Assembly: GCA_002313335.1 (NCBI GenBank)
Contig: DCBC01000080.1
Coordinates: forward strand, 7,399-17,840
Reading direction: 5' to 3'
DNA: 10,442 nucleotides
DNA from: Porticoccaceae bacterium UBA1117
Lineage (GTDB): Bacteria > Pseudomonadota > Gammaproteobacteria > Pseudomonadales > Porticoccaceae
Below are positions 1-7,005 of the stretch, piece after piece (position 1 is the first letter of the stretch; each line of letters begins with the position of its first letter). The notes beneath the pieces were generated by a model. That model did no database searches. It saw nothing but the letters and a program-made list of their open reading frames with translations, and was not told the DNA's origin. The position numbers and the translations under genes are program-made.

Positions 1-1361
1 GGCATTTGTAGCAACATTGGGAAGCAACCGCCAGCTGGGTTAACTTTCTCTTTCTTATAAAGACTCATAGTCTCCTGAGACATCTTCTGGCGGTCATCGC
101 CGTATAGCTCTTTAAGTCTAACCATCTGAGGCTGCAAGTTTCTCATTTTCGCCATTGATTTCAAGCTTGCTGCAGACAAAGGGTAAAGAATTAATTTAAT
201 CCCTAGTGTTAGCAAAATAATTGTCCAACCCCAATTGCCAATAACACTGTGAATCATTTTCATTGCTTTGAAAATTGGCTCTGCCAAAATCCACAAAAAC
301 CCGAAGTCTAACGTCCTATCGAGATACTCAGCCATTCCAACAAGAGCGTCCTGATCTTTGGGCCCTATGTAAAAGCTAGCCTTATAATCAGCAGCTTGAC
401 CGGCTGGAACATTAATCGGTGCACCAGTGAAAGACAGTAAATACATATCCTGTTTATTTAACTTACGCAAAGTGAAATTGTTTAGCTCGTCCGCTGGTGG
501 AACCCATGCACTAATAAAATAATGCTGAACCATAGCCACCCAACCCCCTTCAATTGTAGTCTTCACAGACTCATCTTCGATGTCACCGAAATCGAATTTT
601 GCGTAATTCTTTTCAGGCTGGCGAATAGCGGCACCCAGAAAAGGCTGCATACTAAACCCAGAAACGTCCGTCACTGGCGGTTTAGAATCTCTCTTTATCT
701 GCCCATAAAAAGTTCCGTTCCAGTTAACAGATGAACCATTATTTATGATGTATTGGACACCAATATCATAGCTATTTCGCGAAAGAATAAAGCGCTTCAC
801 GATTCTTACGCCGCTATCATTTAAAACTAAATCTATGTTAAGTGTGTTCTCATCACTGCTTAAGACAAAGTTTGTTCTATCAACAGAGAATGTTGGTCTT
901 CCCTCTGCTGTATCAGTTCCACTTGGACCAATCAAACCACTGCGCGCAACATACGTATTGTCTTTACTATTTTGTAAAATAGGAAAAGGCCGGCCCCCAT
1001 CCTCAAGTTTTTTGTCAAAATGCTTTAAGAGCAGACCGCTAACGATATCTCCACCTGTGGGGTCAATGACGATTTCAATAACATCATTCTTAGCAGTAAT
1101 GAAATTTGTTGTTGAAGAAGGCAGTGCCAAATCCAAAATAACAGACGACTTAGGCGCCGATTCTAATTGGGGCAACTCCTCACTGTTTTGAATGTCGTTA
1201 GGAGTAGTCACTAAATCTAGGTTCGATGCATAGTTAGCTTGAGATTCAGTATAACTTGCCTGTAATTCGACTTCTTGGTCTTGAAATTGATTCCATTGAA
1301 TAACAAGCATCCAAGCAACAAGGCCCATGCCGCTGATTAAAATTGTTCTTTGCCAATCCAT
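1..1361 (-). CDS. yidC: YidC membrane protein insertase, C-terminus cut off by window edge
   Basis: YidC inserts and folds inner-membrane proteins, alone or with SecYEG, and is required for subunits a and c of the ATP synthase encoded on the right of this window. The start is ATG at 1361, and 453 codons read without a stop to the left edge. Visible parts are an N-terminal signal-anchor helix (about residues 6-23), a long periplasmic P1 domain (about 60-365), then the start of the conserved insertase core. That core contains GNWGW, a YPL turn, SMAKMR, QP, GDD and GGCFP, ending at LLQM. The basic residue of the hydrophilic groove, Arg366 in E. coli, is Lys389 here, as I recall for Pseudomonas. 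Cys446 matches E. coli Cys423. By that alignment roughly 118 C-terminal residues, including the last membrane helices, lie outside the window. The start is 5 nt after the yidD stop with only a weak ribosome site (AGAG), so translation is probably coupled. I saw no frameshift. Confidence 0.97.
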   Translation of the reverse strand, partial: MDWQRTILISGMGLVAWMLVIQWNQFQDQEVELQASYTESQANYASNLDLVTTPNDIQNSEELPQLESAPKSSVILDLALPSSTTNFITAKNDVIEIVIDPTGGDIVSGLLLKHFDKKLEDGGRPFPILQNSKDNTYVARSGLIGPSGTDTAEGRPTFSVDRTNFVLSSDENTLNIDLVLNDSGVRIVKRFILSRNSYDIGVQYIINNGSSVNWNGTFYGQIKRDSKPPVTDVSGFSMQPFLGAAIRQPEKNYAKFDFGDIEDESVKTTIEGGWVAMVQHYFISAWVPPADELNNFTLRKLNKQDMYLLSFTGAPINVPAGQAADYKASFYIGPKDQDALVGMAEYLDRTLDFGFLWILAEPIFKAMKMIHSVIGNWGWTIILLTLGIKLILYPLSAASLKSMAKMRNLQPQMVRLKELYGDDRQKMSQETMSLYKKEKVNPAGGCFPMLLQM

Positions 1362-1366
1362 ATTAA

Positions 1367-1624
1367 CTACAACTCTGTTGATTTTTGCTTGGGTGGGTTT
1401 TTATTCTCAATAGTATCCATAACAGGATCATAACCACCGGGGTGAAAAGGATGGCACTTAAATATCCTGACAATTGAAAGATAACTTCCTTTCAAAATAC
1501 CAAAGCGATCTATCGATTCATGTGCATAACAAGAACAGGTTGGTTCAAACCGACAATTATTTCCAAGAAAGGGACTAATAGCCAACTGGTAACCACGAAT
1601 CATTTTAATCGCTAATTTACGCAT
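1367..1624 (-). CDS. yidD: YidD membrane protein insertion efficiency factor
   Basis: YidD is a small protein encoded between rnpA and yidC in most bacteria; it binds the inner face of the membrane and helps YidC-dependent insertion. The 85-residue reading from ATG at 1624 starts [13 protein letters not shown], which matches the usual family start. An in-frame ATG at 1642 would add six residues, but it lies inside rnpA, and the later start has a good ribosome site (AAAGGCG) 5 nt upstream. Family hallmarks are ISPFLG, Cys24 and Cys30 in the CRFEPTC segment, and [12 protein letters not shown] at 57-68. The tail after residue 70 is hydrophilic and variable, as usual. Its start overlaps the rnpA stop (ATGCGTAA), implying translational coupling. 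An additional Cys32 sits next to the conserved pair. Confidence 0.95.
   Translation of the reverse strand: MRKLAIKMIRGYQLAISPFLGNNCRFEPTCSCYAHESIDRFGILKGSYLSIVRIFKCHPFHPGGYDPVMDTIENKNPPKQKSTEL
1521..1529 (-). promoter_or_regulatory. DnaA box inside yidD
   Basis: TGTGCATAA on the plus strand is TTATGCACA on the minus strand, an exact match to TTATNCACA. It lies in coding sequence about 1 kb from the candidate origin, so it may be a chance match or an outlying DnaA site. Confidence 0.3.
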
Positions 1625-2000
1625 TTTTCGCCTTTGAATCATTACAACGCTGCCGCAGTCTGCACCAAGATTCCTGCAACAACAAGGCCATGTCTCGAGC
1701 GCTTAGCTTATCGGCTCCCTTGCGAGCTAAAAAGATAACATCAATCGAATGAGGGAGGTCGGATTTACGAAAGGTTTCACGAACTAGTCGCTTGATAAAG
1801 TTACGACCCACAGCAGTAGGTATGTTTTTCTTACCAATGACAAGACCTAAACGAGACTCACGGTCTCCATTAAACTTTGCTAACAGAAGCCAATTAGGAT
1901 GAGAAATCTTAAAGGTATTTAAATCGAAGACCTCTTGAAATTCAGAGGCCTTGAGTAAACGCTGGTCTTTACCGAACTTAAACTTGGGCACTCGGCCCAC
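1617..2000 (-). CDS. rnpA: Ribonuclease P protein component
   Basis: RnpA is the small basic protein that binds RNase P RNA (rnpB, not in this window) and aids processing of tRNA 5' leaders. At 127 residues it is of normal length. The core reads RLLKASEF (14-21), LGLVIGKKN (51-59) and the signature helix [14 protein letters not shown] (65-78), where most family members have RNR rather than RNF. It begins with GTG at 2000, three bases past the rpmH stop. A second in-frame GTG at 1991 would remove three residues and is also possible, since the conserved sequence only begins around residue 8. The ribosome site is poor (AUAGGG, close to the start), so coupling to rpmH translation is likely. The 3' end overlaps yidD by 8 nt. 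Confidence 0.95.
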   Translation of the reverse strand: MGRVPKFKFGKDQRLLKASEFQEVFDLNTFKISHPNWLLLAKFNGDRESRLGLVIGKKNIPTAVGRNFIKRLVRETFRKSDLPHSIDVIFLARKGADKLSARDMALLLQESWCRLRQRCNDSKAKNA

Positions 2001-2003
2001 GCC

Positions 2004-2138
2004 CTATGCTGACAGACGCTTACGGCCTTTCGCTCGGCGACGGTTAAGAACCGCTCTTCCACCGGGAGTAGCCATACGAGCCCTAAAACCATGTGTGCGC
2101 TTGCGCTTCAAATTACTAGGTTGGAATGTTCTTTTCAT
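2004..2138 (-). CDS. rpmH: 50S ribosomal protein L34
   Basis: This 44-residue, extremely basic protein of the large ribosomal subunit starts [18 protein letters not shown] and continues with [11 protein letters not shown] and [12 protein letters not shown], the standard L34 pattern. The start is ATG at 2138 and the stop is TAG ending at 2004. A GGACGAG stretch about 6 nt upstream may serve as the ribosome site. It is the first gene of the minus-strand operon rpmH-rnpA-yidD-yidC, and a good sigma70-type promoter lies 46-74 bases upstream. A GTG for rnpA follows after only 3 bases, so the two are probably translated together. Confidence 0.97.
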   Translation of the reverse strand: MKRTFQPSNLKRKRTHGFRARMATPGGRAVLNRRRAKGRKRLSA

Positions 2139-2165
2139 GGTATCTCGTCCAAATTTATGTGTTGT

Positions 2166-2178
2166 ACCCTAACAGGGT
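2166..2178 (-). promoter_or_regulatory. Small hairpin at the predicted 5' end of the rpmH transcript
   Basis: A perfect 5-bp inverted repeat ACCCT-3 nt-AGGGT falls at or within one base of the transcription start predicted from the promoter above. A stem placed at the very 5' end of an mRNA can protect it from RppH/RNase E-type decay; that role is inference. The stem is short, so it may be incidental. Confidence 0.35.
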
Positions 2179-2183
2179 GCGCG

Positions 2184-2212
2184 ATTCTAAAGAAATAAAC
2201 GCCCTACTTCAA
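2184..2212 (-). promoter_or_regulatory. Promoter of the rpmH-rnpA-yidD-yidC operon
   Basis: Reading the minus strand, TTGAAG (plus 2212-2207) is followed by exactly 17 bases and TAGAAT (2189-2184). This is 4/6 and 5/6 to the sigma70 consensus at the ideal spacing. Transcription would begin around 2177, giving a leader of about 39 nt before rpmH. Confidence 0.75.
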
Positions 2213-2216
2213 CGAT

Positions 2217-2225
2217 TTATTCACT
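2217..2225 (+). promoter_or_regulatory. Near-consensus DnaA box
   Basis: TTATTCACT differs from TTATNCACA only in the last base. It sits 5 bases upstream of the rpmH -35 element, so DnaA bound here could also affect rpmH transcription (inference). Confidence 0.4.
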
Positions 2226-2284
2226 AAACCCTTAAAAACACCGTCTTTTTTGCCCAGAAAGACCTATAAAAAAACGATACAGTT

Positions 2285-2293
2285 TTATCAACA
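2285..2293 (+). promoter_or_regulatory. Near-consensus DnaA box
   Basis: TTATCAACA has one mismatch (A for C at position 6) to TTATNCACA. It is weak alone and listed because it clusters with three other boxes in the same gap. Confidence 0.35.
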
Positions 2294-2339
2294 GCTAATA
2301 AACAGTATATTAAGGACTAATTCTATAAGCTTAATAGAG

Positions 2340-2348
2340 TGTGAATAC
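2340..2348 (-). promoter_or_regulatory. Near-consensus DnaA box, reverse orientation
   Basis: TGTGAATAC on the plus strand is GTATTCACA on the minus strand, one mismatch from TTATNCACA. It has the opposite orientation to the other three boxes. Confidence 0.35.
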
Positions 2349-2528
2349 CTTCTGTATGAAAAAAAAATTTGCCCACAATGTTAGACCATAATCACACAGT
2401 CCATCGCCTAACCTTAAATTTAATACACGCTCAAAACAGGTTGTTAGCTTTTGAATGACAGCTTTACTCAAACAGTTTTACATTCTTTTTATCGTTATAA
2501 GCAACTGAATTTATAGCGTTATTTAGAT

Positions 2529-2537
2529 TTATCCACA
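2529..2537 (+). promoter_or_regulatory. Perfect DnaA box
   Basis: TTATCCACA matches the strongest E. coli DnaA box exactly. It lies 13 bases before the AT-rich tract, the normal position for a box adjoining an unwinding element. Confidence 0.7.
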
Positions 2538-2550
2538 TTAATAGAAAGCC

Positions 2551-2610
2551 CTAATAACAACAACAATAATATAAACTATTAATATATAAAGTAAGTTATA
2601 TAACTATAAA
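2551..2610. other. Very AT-rich tract, candidate DNA unwinding element
   Basis: Only 8 of these 60 bases are G or C. The left end (2551-2571) has a three-base rhythm: CTA, ATA, three ACA, two ATA. The right end contains the 12-bp perfect palindrome AGTTATATAACT (2594-2605). The tract starts 13 bases after the perfect DnaA box and ends about 60 bases before the mnmG -10 element. Confidence 0.5.
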
Positions 2611-2671
2611 AGATAATACCTTCGGAAATTTAATGCTAATTAAAAGAGTAATATTTTGACGGATCACGACG

Positions 2672-2677
2672 TATAAT
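2672..2677 (+). promoter_or_regulatory. Probable -10 element of the mnmG promoter
   Basis: TATAAT matches the sigma70 -10 consensus perfectly, but no -35 is seen at 16-18 bases. A TTGAC at 2656-2660 is too close. Transcription would start near 2684, leaving a leader of only about 14-23 nt, and would run away from the AT-rich tract as the gidA promoter does beside E. coli oriC. Confidence 0.45.
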
Positions 2678-2706
2678 GCTCATCTAAAGAAAACCTTGTG
2701 CATGTT

Positions 2707-4575
2707 ATGAAATACCCAAATTACTTTGATGTCATTGTTGTTGGTGGCGGTCACGCCGGCACAGAAGCCTGCCTTGCAGCTGCAAGAATGGGGTGTAGCA
2801 CGCTTTTGTTAACCCACAACATAGAAACATTAGGTCAAATGTCTTGTAACCCTGCCATCGGTGGAATCGGAAAGACCCACTTGGTAAAAGAAGTGGACGC
2901 TCTTGGTGGTGCTATGGCTACAGCCACCGATCTTGGTGGAATTCAATTTAGAGTGCTTAATGCTCGTAAGGGACCAGCGGTTAGAGCAACGCGAGCTCAA
3001 GCAGATAGGATCAGATACAAAGCTGCCATTAGAGGAATACTGGAAAATCAACCAAATTTATCCATATTTCAACAAGCCGTAGATGACCTTATTATTGAGA
3101 ATAACAGGGTTACCGGTGTGATTACTCAAATGGGATTACGGTTCAAAGCGAAAACGGTGGTGGTCACAGCTGGAACGTTTCTTGCGGGAAAAGTACACAT
3201 TGGTTTAGAGAATCACTCGGCCGGTAGAGCAGGAGATCCCCCGTCGATTAATTTGGCACAGAGGCTTCGGGAGTTGCCTTTTAGAGTTGAGCGTTTAAAG
3301 ACAGGGACTCCTCCAAGAATTGATGCTCGGAGCGTCGATTTCTCATGTTTGCAGGAGCAGTGGGGAGATCAACCGATACCCGTAATGTCGTACCTGGGAA
3401 AAGCCGAAGATCACCCACAGCAGACGTGTTGCTGGATAACCTATACCAATAAAAATACACACGATATTATCCGTGGAGGTATGGATCGTTCTCCGCTTTA
3501 TACAGGTGTTATTGATGGTGTTGGTCCGCGTTACTGCCCGTCTATTGAAGATAAGGTAGTAAGGTTTGCAGATAAGGATCAGCATCAGATATTTGTCGAA
3601 CCAGAGGGGTTGGACACTTACGAGCTCTACCCAAATGGTATTTCAACAAGCTTACCGTTTGATGTTCAATTAGAGCTAGTAAGGTCTATCAAAGGGTTCG
3701 AAAATGCACATATCACAAGACCCGGCTACGCGATTGAATATGATTATTTCAATCCCCAAGATCTTCATTATTCATTAGAGACAAAGTCTATTAGTGGTCT
3801 GTTTTTTGCAGGGCAAATTAATGGAACTACAGGGTATGAAGAGGCGGCAGCACAGGGTTTGTTAGCTGGAGCTAATGCAGCACTGCAAACGCTTGGCAAA
3901 GACGTTTGGTGCCCGACACGAGATACTGCATACATGGGTGTTTTAGTTGATGATCTGATCACAATGGGTACCAATGAGCCCTATAGAATGTTTACTAGTC
4001 GAGCCGAATATCGTTTGTTATTGAGAGAGGATAACGCAGATATTCGATTGACTGAGACAGGGCGAGCCCTTGGGTTGGTAAACGATGGCCGGTGGAAAAG
4101 TTTCTGTGAGAAACAAGAAGCTATCGCTTTAGAGACACAACGGTTAAAAAGCACATGGGTCCAACCCAATAGCGATCTTGCAGAAAAGCTATTCAAACAC
4201 ATCGACCATAAAATTTCTCACGAGTACTCATTGTTTGATTTACTTAAACGGCCTGAACTTAGTCACCAGATAATTGCTGATTTGTTGCCAGATGAAAAAC
4301 CTAATGCAAAAATTGGTCAGCAAGTAGAAATTGATGCCAAGTACTCTGGCTATATTAGCCGTCAACAAGATGAGATTAATAAATTACAGCGCCATGAAAA
4401 CACACCGATCCCAAGTAGCTTTAATTATGCTGAAATCAAAGGTCTATCTAATGAGGTTAAGCAAAAACTTAGCGAGGCTTTGCCTTCTACCCTTGCGCGG
4501 GCATCAAGAATACCTGGCGTGACACCTGCCGCTATTTCATTACTGTTAGTTCAGCTTAAAAAACACGCAGCTTAA
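2707..4575 (+). CDS. mnmG: tRNA uridine-5-carboxymethylaminomethyl modification enzyme MnmG (GidA)
   Basis: MnmG, with MnmE, builds the cmnm5/nm5 group on wobble uridine 34 of certain tRNAs, using FAD, NADH and methylene-tetrahydrofolate. At 622 residues it is close to the E. coli 629. The FAD-binding motif GGGHAG is at 13-18. The catalytic cysteines fall at Cys47 (MSCNPAIGG) and Cys277 (PRYCPSIED), the same numbers as E. coli, which supports the ATG at 2707. A GTG at 2698 would add three residues and has a weak AAAGA site 7 nt upstream, so it remains possible. The second FAD motif ([19 protein letters not shown]) and the C-terminal helical domain that contacts MnmE ([13 protein letters not shown]) are intact. 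mnmE is not in the window; by family gene order it may follow yidC on the left. Confidence 0.97.
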   Translation: MKYPNYFDVIVVGGGHAGTEACLAAARMGCSTLLLTHNIETLGQMSCNPAIGGIGKTHLVKEVDALGGAMATATDLGGIQFRVLNARKGPAVRATRAQADRIRYKAAIRGILENQPNLSIFQQAVDDLIIENNRVTGVITQMGLRFKAKTVVVTAGTFLAGKVHIGLENHSAGRAGDPPSINLAQRLRELPFRVERLKTGTPPRIDARSVDFSCLQEQWGDQPIPVMSYLGKAEDHPQQTCCWITYTNKNTHDIIRGGMDRSPLYTGVIDGVGPRYCPSIEDKVVRFADKDQHQIFVEPEGLDTYELYPNGISTSLPFDVQLELVRSIKGFENAHITRPGYAIEYDYFNPQDLHYSLETKSISGLFFAGQINGTTGYEEAAAQGLLAGANAALQTLGKDVWCPTRDTAYMGVLVDDLITMGTNEPYRMFTSRAEYRLLLREDNADIRLTETGRALGLVNDGRWKSFCEKQEAIALETQRLKSTWVQPNSDLAEKLFKHIDHKISHEYSLFDLLKRPELSHQIIADLLPDEKPNAKIGQQVEIDAKYSGYISRQQDEINKLQRHENTPIPSSFNYAEIKGLSNEVKQKLSEALPSTLARASRIPGVTPAAISLLLVQLKKHAA

Positions 4576-4591
4576 TTAAGTAACCTATTAA

Positions 4592-5248
4592 ATGGCATCA
4601 AAAAAAAACCCAACTATCTCCTATTCTGAAAAACAAAAATTACTTGTTTCGGGTATGGGCGAGCTTAACTTAGACTGCAGTGACGAACAATTACGCCAGT
4701 TATTGGCTTATCTAGATATGCTTGAGCGTTGGAACAAGGCCTATAATTTAACGGCGATAAGAGATCCGGTGGAAATGATTAAGTTGCATCTCCTGGATAG
4801 CTTAGCTATATCGACTTTGTTGCAGGGAGATCGGTTTATTGATGTTGGTACGGGCGCTGGTCTGCCAGGCATACCGTTAGCTATTATGAACCCAGGCAAG
4901 CACTTTACGTTACTAGACAGTAATGGTAAAAAAACTCGATTTTTGTTTCAAGTAAGAATAGAGCTGGGTTTGTCTAATATCAGTGAAGTGAATAAACGAG
5001 TAGAACAATTTTACCCTGACCATATGTATGATGCAGTGTTAAGCAGAGCATTTAGCTCGCTCTATGACATGGTTATAAATTGTCAGCATCTTCTGGCAGA
5101 TAATGGTTGGTTTTTGGCGATGAAAGGACGTCTTGAGCAATCAGAGTTGAGTGCAATACCAAAAGGCTATAAGGTCGTCGAGGAATATGCTGTAAAAGTA
5201 CCAACAGTTGATGGTCAGCGACACTTATTAAAAATAGTTAGAATTTAA
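4592..5248 (+). CDS. rsmG: 16S rRNA (guanine527-N7)-methyltransferase RsmG (GidB)
   Basis: RsmG methylates N7 of G527 in the 530 loop of 16S rRNA using S-adenosylmethionine; loss gives low-level streptomycin resistance in other bacteria. The protein is 218 residues. WNKAYNLTAIRDP (47-59), the SAM-binding loop DVGTGAGLPGIP (84-95), the LLDS segment (107-110), SRAF (151-154) and MKGR (177-180) are all present and match E. coli closely. The start at ATG 4592, 16 bases after mnmG, gives an N-terminus about 15 residues longer than E. coli's. It lacks a good ribosome site, so an internal start (for example Met22) cannot be excluded. It is co-transcribed with mnmG, as usual. Confidence 0.96.
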   Translation: MASKKNPTISYSEKQKLLVSGMGELNLDCSDEQLRQLLAYLDMLERWNKAYNLTAIRDPVEMIKLHLLDSLAISTLLQGDRFIDVGTGAGLPGIPLAIMNPGKHFTLLDSNGKKTRFLFQVRIELGLSNISEVNKRVEQFYPDHMYDAVLSRAFSSLYDMVINCQHLLADNGWFLAMKGRLEQSELSAIPKGYKVVEEYAVKVPTVDGQRHLLKIVRI

Positions 5249-5271
5249 GAAATTACCTAGGAAAAATAGCG

Positions 5272-6063
5272 GTGGTTAAAATAATATCCATAGCAAATCA
5301 AAAAGGCGGTGTCGGTAAAACCACAACCAGTGTTAACTTATCAGCATCATTAGCGGCGTATAAAAAACGAGTTCTACTGATTGATCTAGATCCCCAAGGC
5401 AATGCAACTATGGGGTCTGGCGTTAACAAGCAAGGGTGTGCTTTAAGCGCTTATCACATGGTAACCGGTAAAAACTCAACGGCAGAGATTATTTTAAAAG
5501 GGACTGCAGGTAAGTATGACTTATTACCGGCTAATCGAGACTTGGTCGCTGCTGAAGTTGAGCTAATGAAGGAAATAGGTAGAGAGTCAAAACTAAAACT
5601 TGCTCTTCAAGAAGTGACTGACGACTATGACTATGTGATTATAGATTGCCCACCAACACTCAATATGCTGACTGTTAACGCTTTGGTAGCTAGCGAGGGT
5701 GTCATTGTACCCATGCAGTGTGAATATTTTTCGTTAGAAGGTTTAGCGGATTTAAACAACACAATTAAACAAATAGCTACGTTGATTAATCCTTCGTTGC
5801 ATATCCAAGGTATTTTGCGAACCATGTATGATCCTCGGAGTAGCTTGACCAATGCAGTAACGGCACAGTTGAGAAAATATTTTGGCGATAAAGTTTATAA
5901 GGTAAGTATTCCGCGGAACGTGCGCTTGGCTGAAGCACCTAGCCATGGGTTACCTGCTTTAATGTATGATCGAAATTCAAAAGGTTCTATAGCTTATTTG
6001 GCGCTTGCTGGAGAAATACTCCGACTCGAAAAACAACAGAAAGCAGATTTAGTAGGGGCTTAA
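5272..6063 (+). CDS. parA: Chromosome partitioning ATPase ParA (Soj)
   Basis: ParA is a deviant Walker ATPase that binds DNA non-specifically as an ATP dimer and, driven by ParB, separates newly copied origins. The 263-residue protein has the deviant Walker A motif KGGVGKTT (11-18, with the signature Lys11 and Lys16), the A' box LIDLDPQGN (36-44) and Walker B YVIIDCPP (121-128). The conserved segment PRNVRLAEAPSHG is at 214-226. There is no N-terminal helix-turn-helix, as expected for chromosomal rather than plasmid type Ia ParA. The start is GTG at 5272 with an AGGA site 9 nt upstream. It lies 23 bases after rsmG and 4 before parB, the common rsmG-parA-parB order near the origin. Confidence 0.97.
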   Translation: MVKIISIANQKGGVGKTTTSVNLSASLAAYKKRVLLIDLDPQGNATMGSGVNKQGCALSAYHMVTGKNSTAEIILKGTAGKYDLLPANRDLVAAEVELMKEIGRESKLKLALQEVTDDYDYVIIDCPPTLNMLTVNALVASEGVIVPMQCEYFSLEGLADLNNTIKQIATLINPSLHIQGILRTMYDPRSSLTNAVTAQLRKYFGDKVYKVSIPRNVRLAEAPSHGLPALMYDRNSKGSIAYLALAGEILRLEKQQKADLVGA

Positions 6064-6067
6064 AAGT

Positions 6068-6952
6068 ATGGCTGCAAAAAGACAAAGTTTAGGCACCGGC
6101 TTAGATGCCTTATTAGGATTTTCAGATGAGGTAAAGGTTAACTCGCAAAGCGATCAAATGAACGATGCGGATGGGACTCTAAAAGACTTACCGGTAGAAT
6201 TTTTACAACGAGGAAAATATCAACCGCGTCGAGATTTAGATGCCGATGCTCTTCAAGAACTTACCAACTCTATTATTCAGCAGGGAGTGATGCAGCCGAT
6301 AGTTGTACGCAAGATCGCTACTGACAAATATGAAATTATAGCGGGTGAACGCCGGTGGCGTGCTACCCAGCAAGCGGGATTAGAATCAATTCCAGCGATA
6401 ATTAGATCGATTACGGACGAAGCGGCTATTGTGATGGCGCTTATAGAAAACATTCAGCGTGAAGATCTTAATTCGATTGAAGAAAGCCGCGCGCTAATAA
6501 GATTGCAAGATGAGTTTCAGCTGACTCAACAGCAGGTGGCTGATGCTGTTGGTAAGTCTCGATCGGCTGTAACCAACTTAATGCGCTTAGCGAACTTGGA
6601 GTCCGCAGTTCAGAAACAACTTGAGCTCGGAGAAATTGAACTTGGACATGCAAAATGTCTATTGGTACTCTCCGGTAATGCTCAGGTTATGGCTGGAAGA
6701 GAAATAGCGGCCAATTCTATGTCAGTCAGGCAGACCGAAACGCTGGTTAAACGAATACATTTATCGGGTTCTGTAATGCCAGTAGAAAAAACGAAACAAG
6801 CTGACCCCGACATTTTACGCATTCAACAAGAGCTTTCTGAAAAGGTCGGAGCACCAGTCAAAATACAGCATTCTTCTAAAGGTTCTGGAAATTTGGTTAT
6901 CAAATATCACAGCGTTGATGAGCTTGAAGGGATCCTAGCCCACATCAAATAG
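6068..6952 (+). CDS. parB: Chromosome partitioning protein ParB (Spo0J)
   Basis: ParB binds parS sites, spreads on DNA as a CTP-dependent clamp and stimulates ParA. The 294-residue protein has the N-terminal ParA-contact segment KRQSLGTGLDALLG (4-17), then the CTP-binding parts QGVMQPIVVR (72-81), GERRWRA (93-99) and ENIQRED (127-133). A helix-turn-helix for parS follows (TQQQVADAVGKSRSAVTNLMRL, about 153-174), and a C-terminal dimerisation domain covers about 245-294. The start is ATG at 6068 with TAGGGG upstream, 4 bases after parA. I found no parS-like palindrome (CACGTG core) anywhere in the window, so its sites must be outside or divergent. Confidence 0.97.
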   Translation: MAAKRQSLGTGLDALLGFSDEVKVNSQSDQMNDADGTLKDLPVEFLQRGKYQPRRDLDADALQELTNSIIQQGVMQPIVVRKIATDKYEIIAGERRWRATQQAGLESIPAIIRSITDEAAIVMALIENIQREDLNSIEESRALIRLQDEFQLTQQQVADAVGKSRSAVTNLMRLANLESAVQKQLELGEIELGHAKCLLVLSGNAQVMAGREIAANSMSVRQTETLVKRIHLSGSVMPVEKTKQADPDILRIQQELSEKVGAPVKIQHSSKGSGNLVIKYHSVDELEGILAHIK

Positions 6953-7005
6953 CTAACTGGTTCCCATAAGGGACATGAATTACTGATAAAGACCTTAATA
7001 GCATG

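Larger units (their letters stand above)
2139..2706. other. Gene-free AT-rich gap, candidate replication origin (oriC)
   Basis: This is the only long gap in the window, between divergent rpmH and mnmG. I see no convincing gene or structured RNA in it. It holds a perfect DnaA box (2529-2537), three boxes with one mismatch (2217-2225, 2285-2293 and 2340-2348 on the minus strand), and a tract of 13% GC (2551-2610) suitable for unwinding. Counting by hand, C exceeds G from 2221 to 2580 (68 against 39), then G slightly exceeds C from 2581 to 2700 (17 against 14). Genes on both sides are transcribed away from the gap. In E. coli and Vibrio oriC lies directly upstream of mnmG (gidA), as here. dnaA is not adjacent, and there are very few GATC sites. 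The true origin could instead be beside dnaA elsewhere. Confidence 0.6.

Noticed and set aside
522..1191. Open frames on the plus strand (522-734, 835-1191)
   Set aside because: They lie antisense to continuous, well-conserved yidC coding sequence and resemble no protein family.
1951..2172. Plus-strand open frame opposite rpmH and the rnpA start
   Set aside because: Its arginine-rich content is the complement of the L34 codons; rpmH on the minus strand is unmistakable.
2287..2299. IHF-like site TATCAACAGCTAA in the gap
   Set aside because: It has one mismatch in a very degenerate motif in AT-rich DNA, so chance matches are expected.
2322..2338. TCTAT/ATAGA inverted repeat around a HindIII-like AAGCTT
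   Set aside because: A 5-bp AT-rich stem in AT-rich DNA is not distinguishable from chance, and no RNA gene is recognisable.
2656..2677. TTGACG and TATAAT upstream of mnmG as a paired sigma70 promoter
   Set aside because: The spacer is only 10 bases, far short of 16-18; only the -10 is kept.
2139..2697. Possible small gene or mioC remnant in the origin gap
   Set aside because: No open frame with a ribosome site and family resemblance is present; stops are frequent in all frames.
6960..6974. TCCC-ATAA-GGGA after parB as a terminator
   Set aside because: The stem is only 4 bp and no T-run follows.
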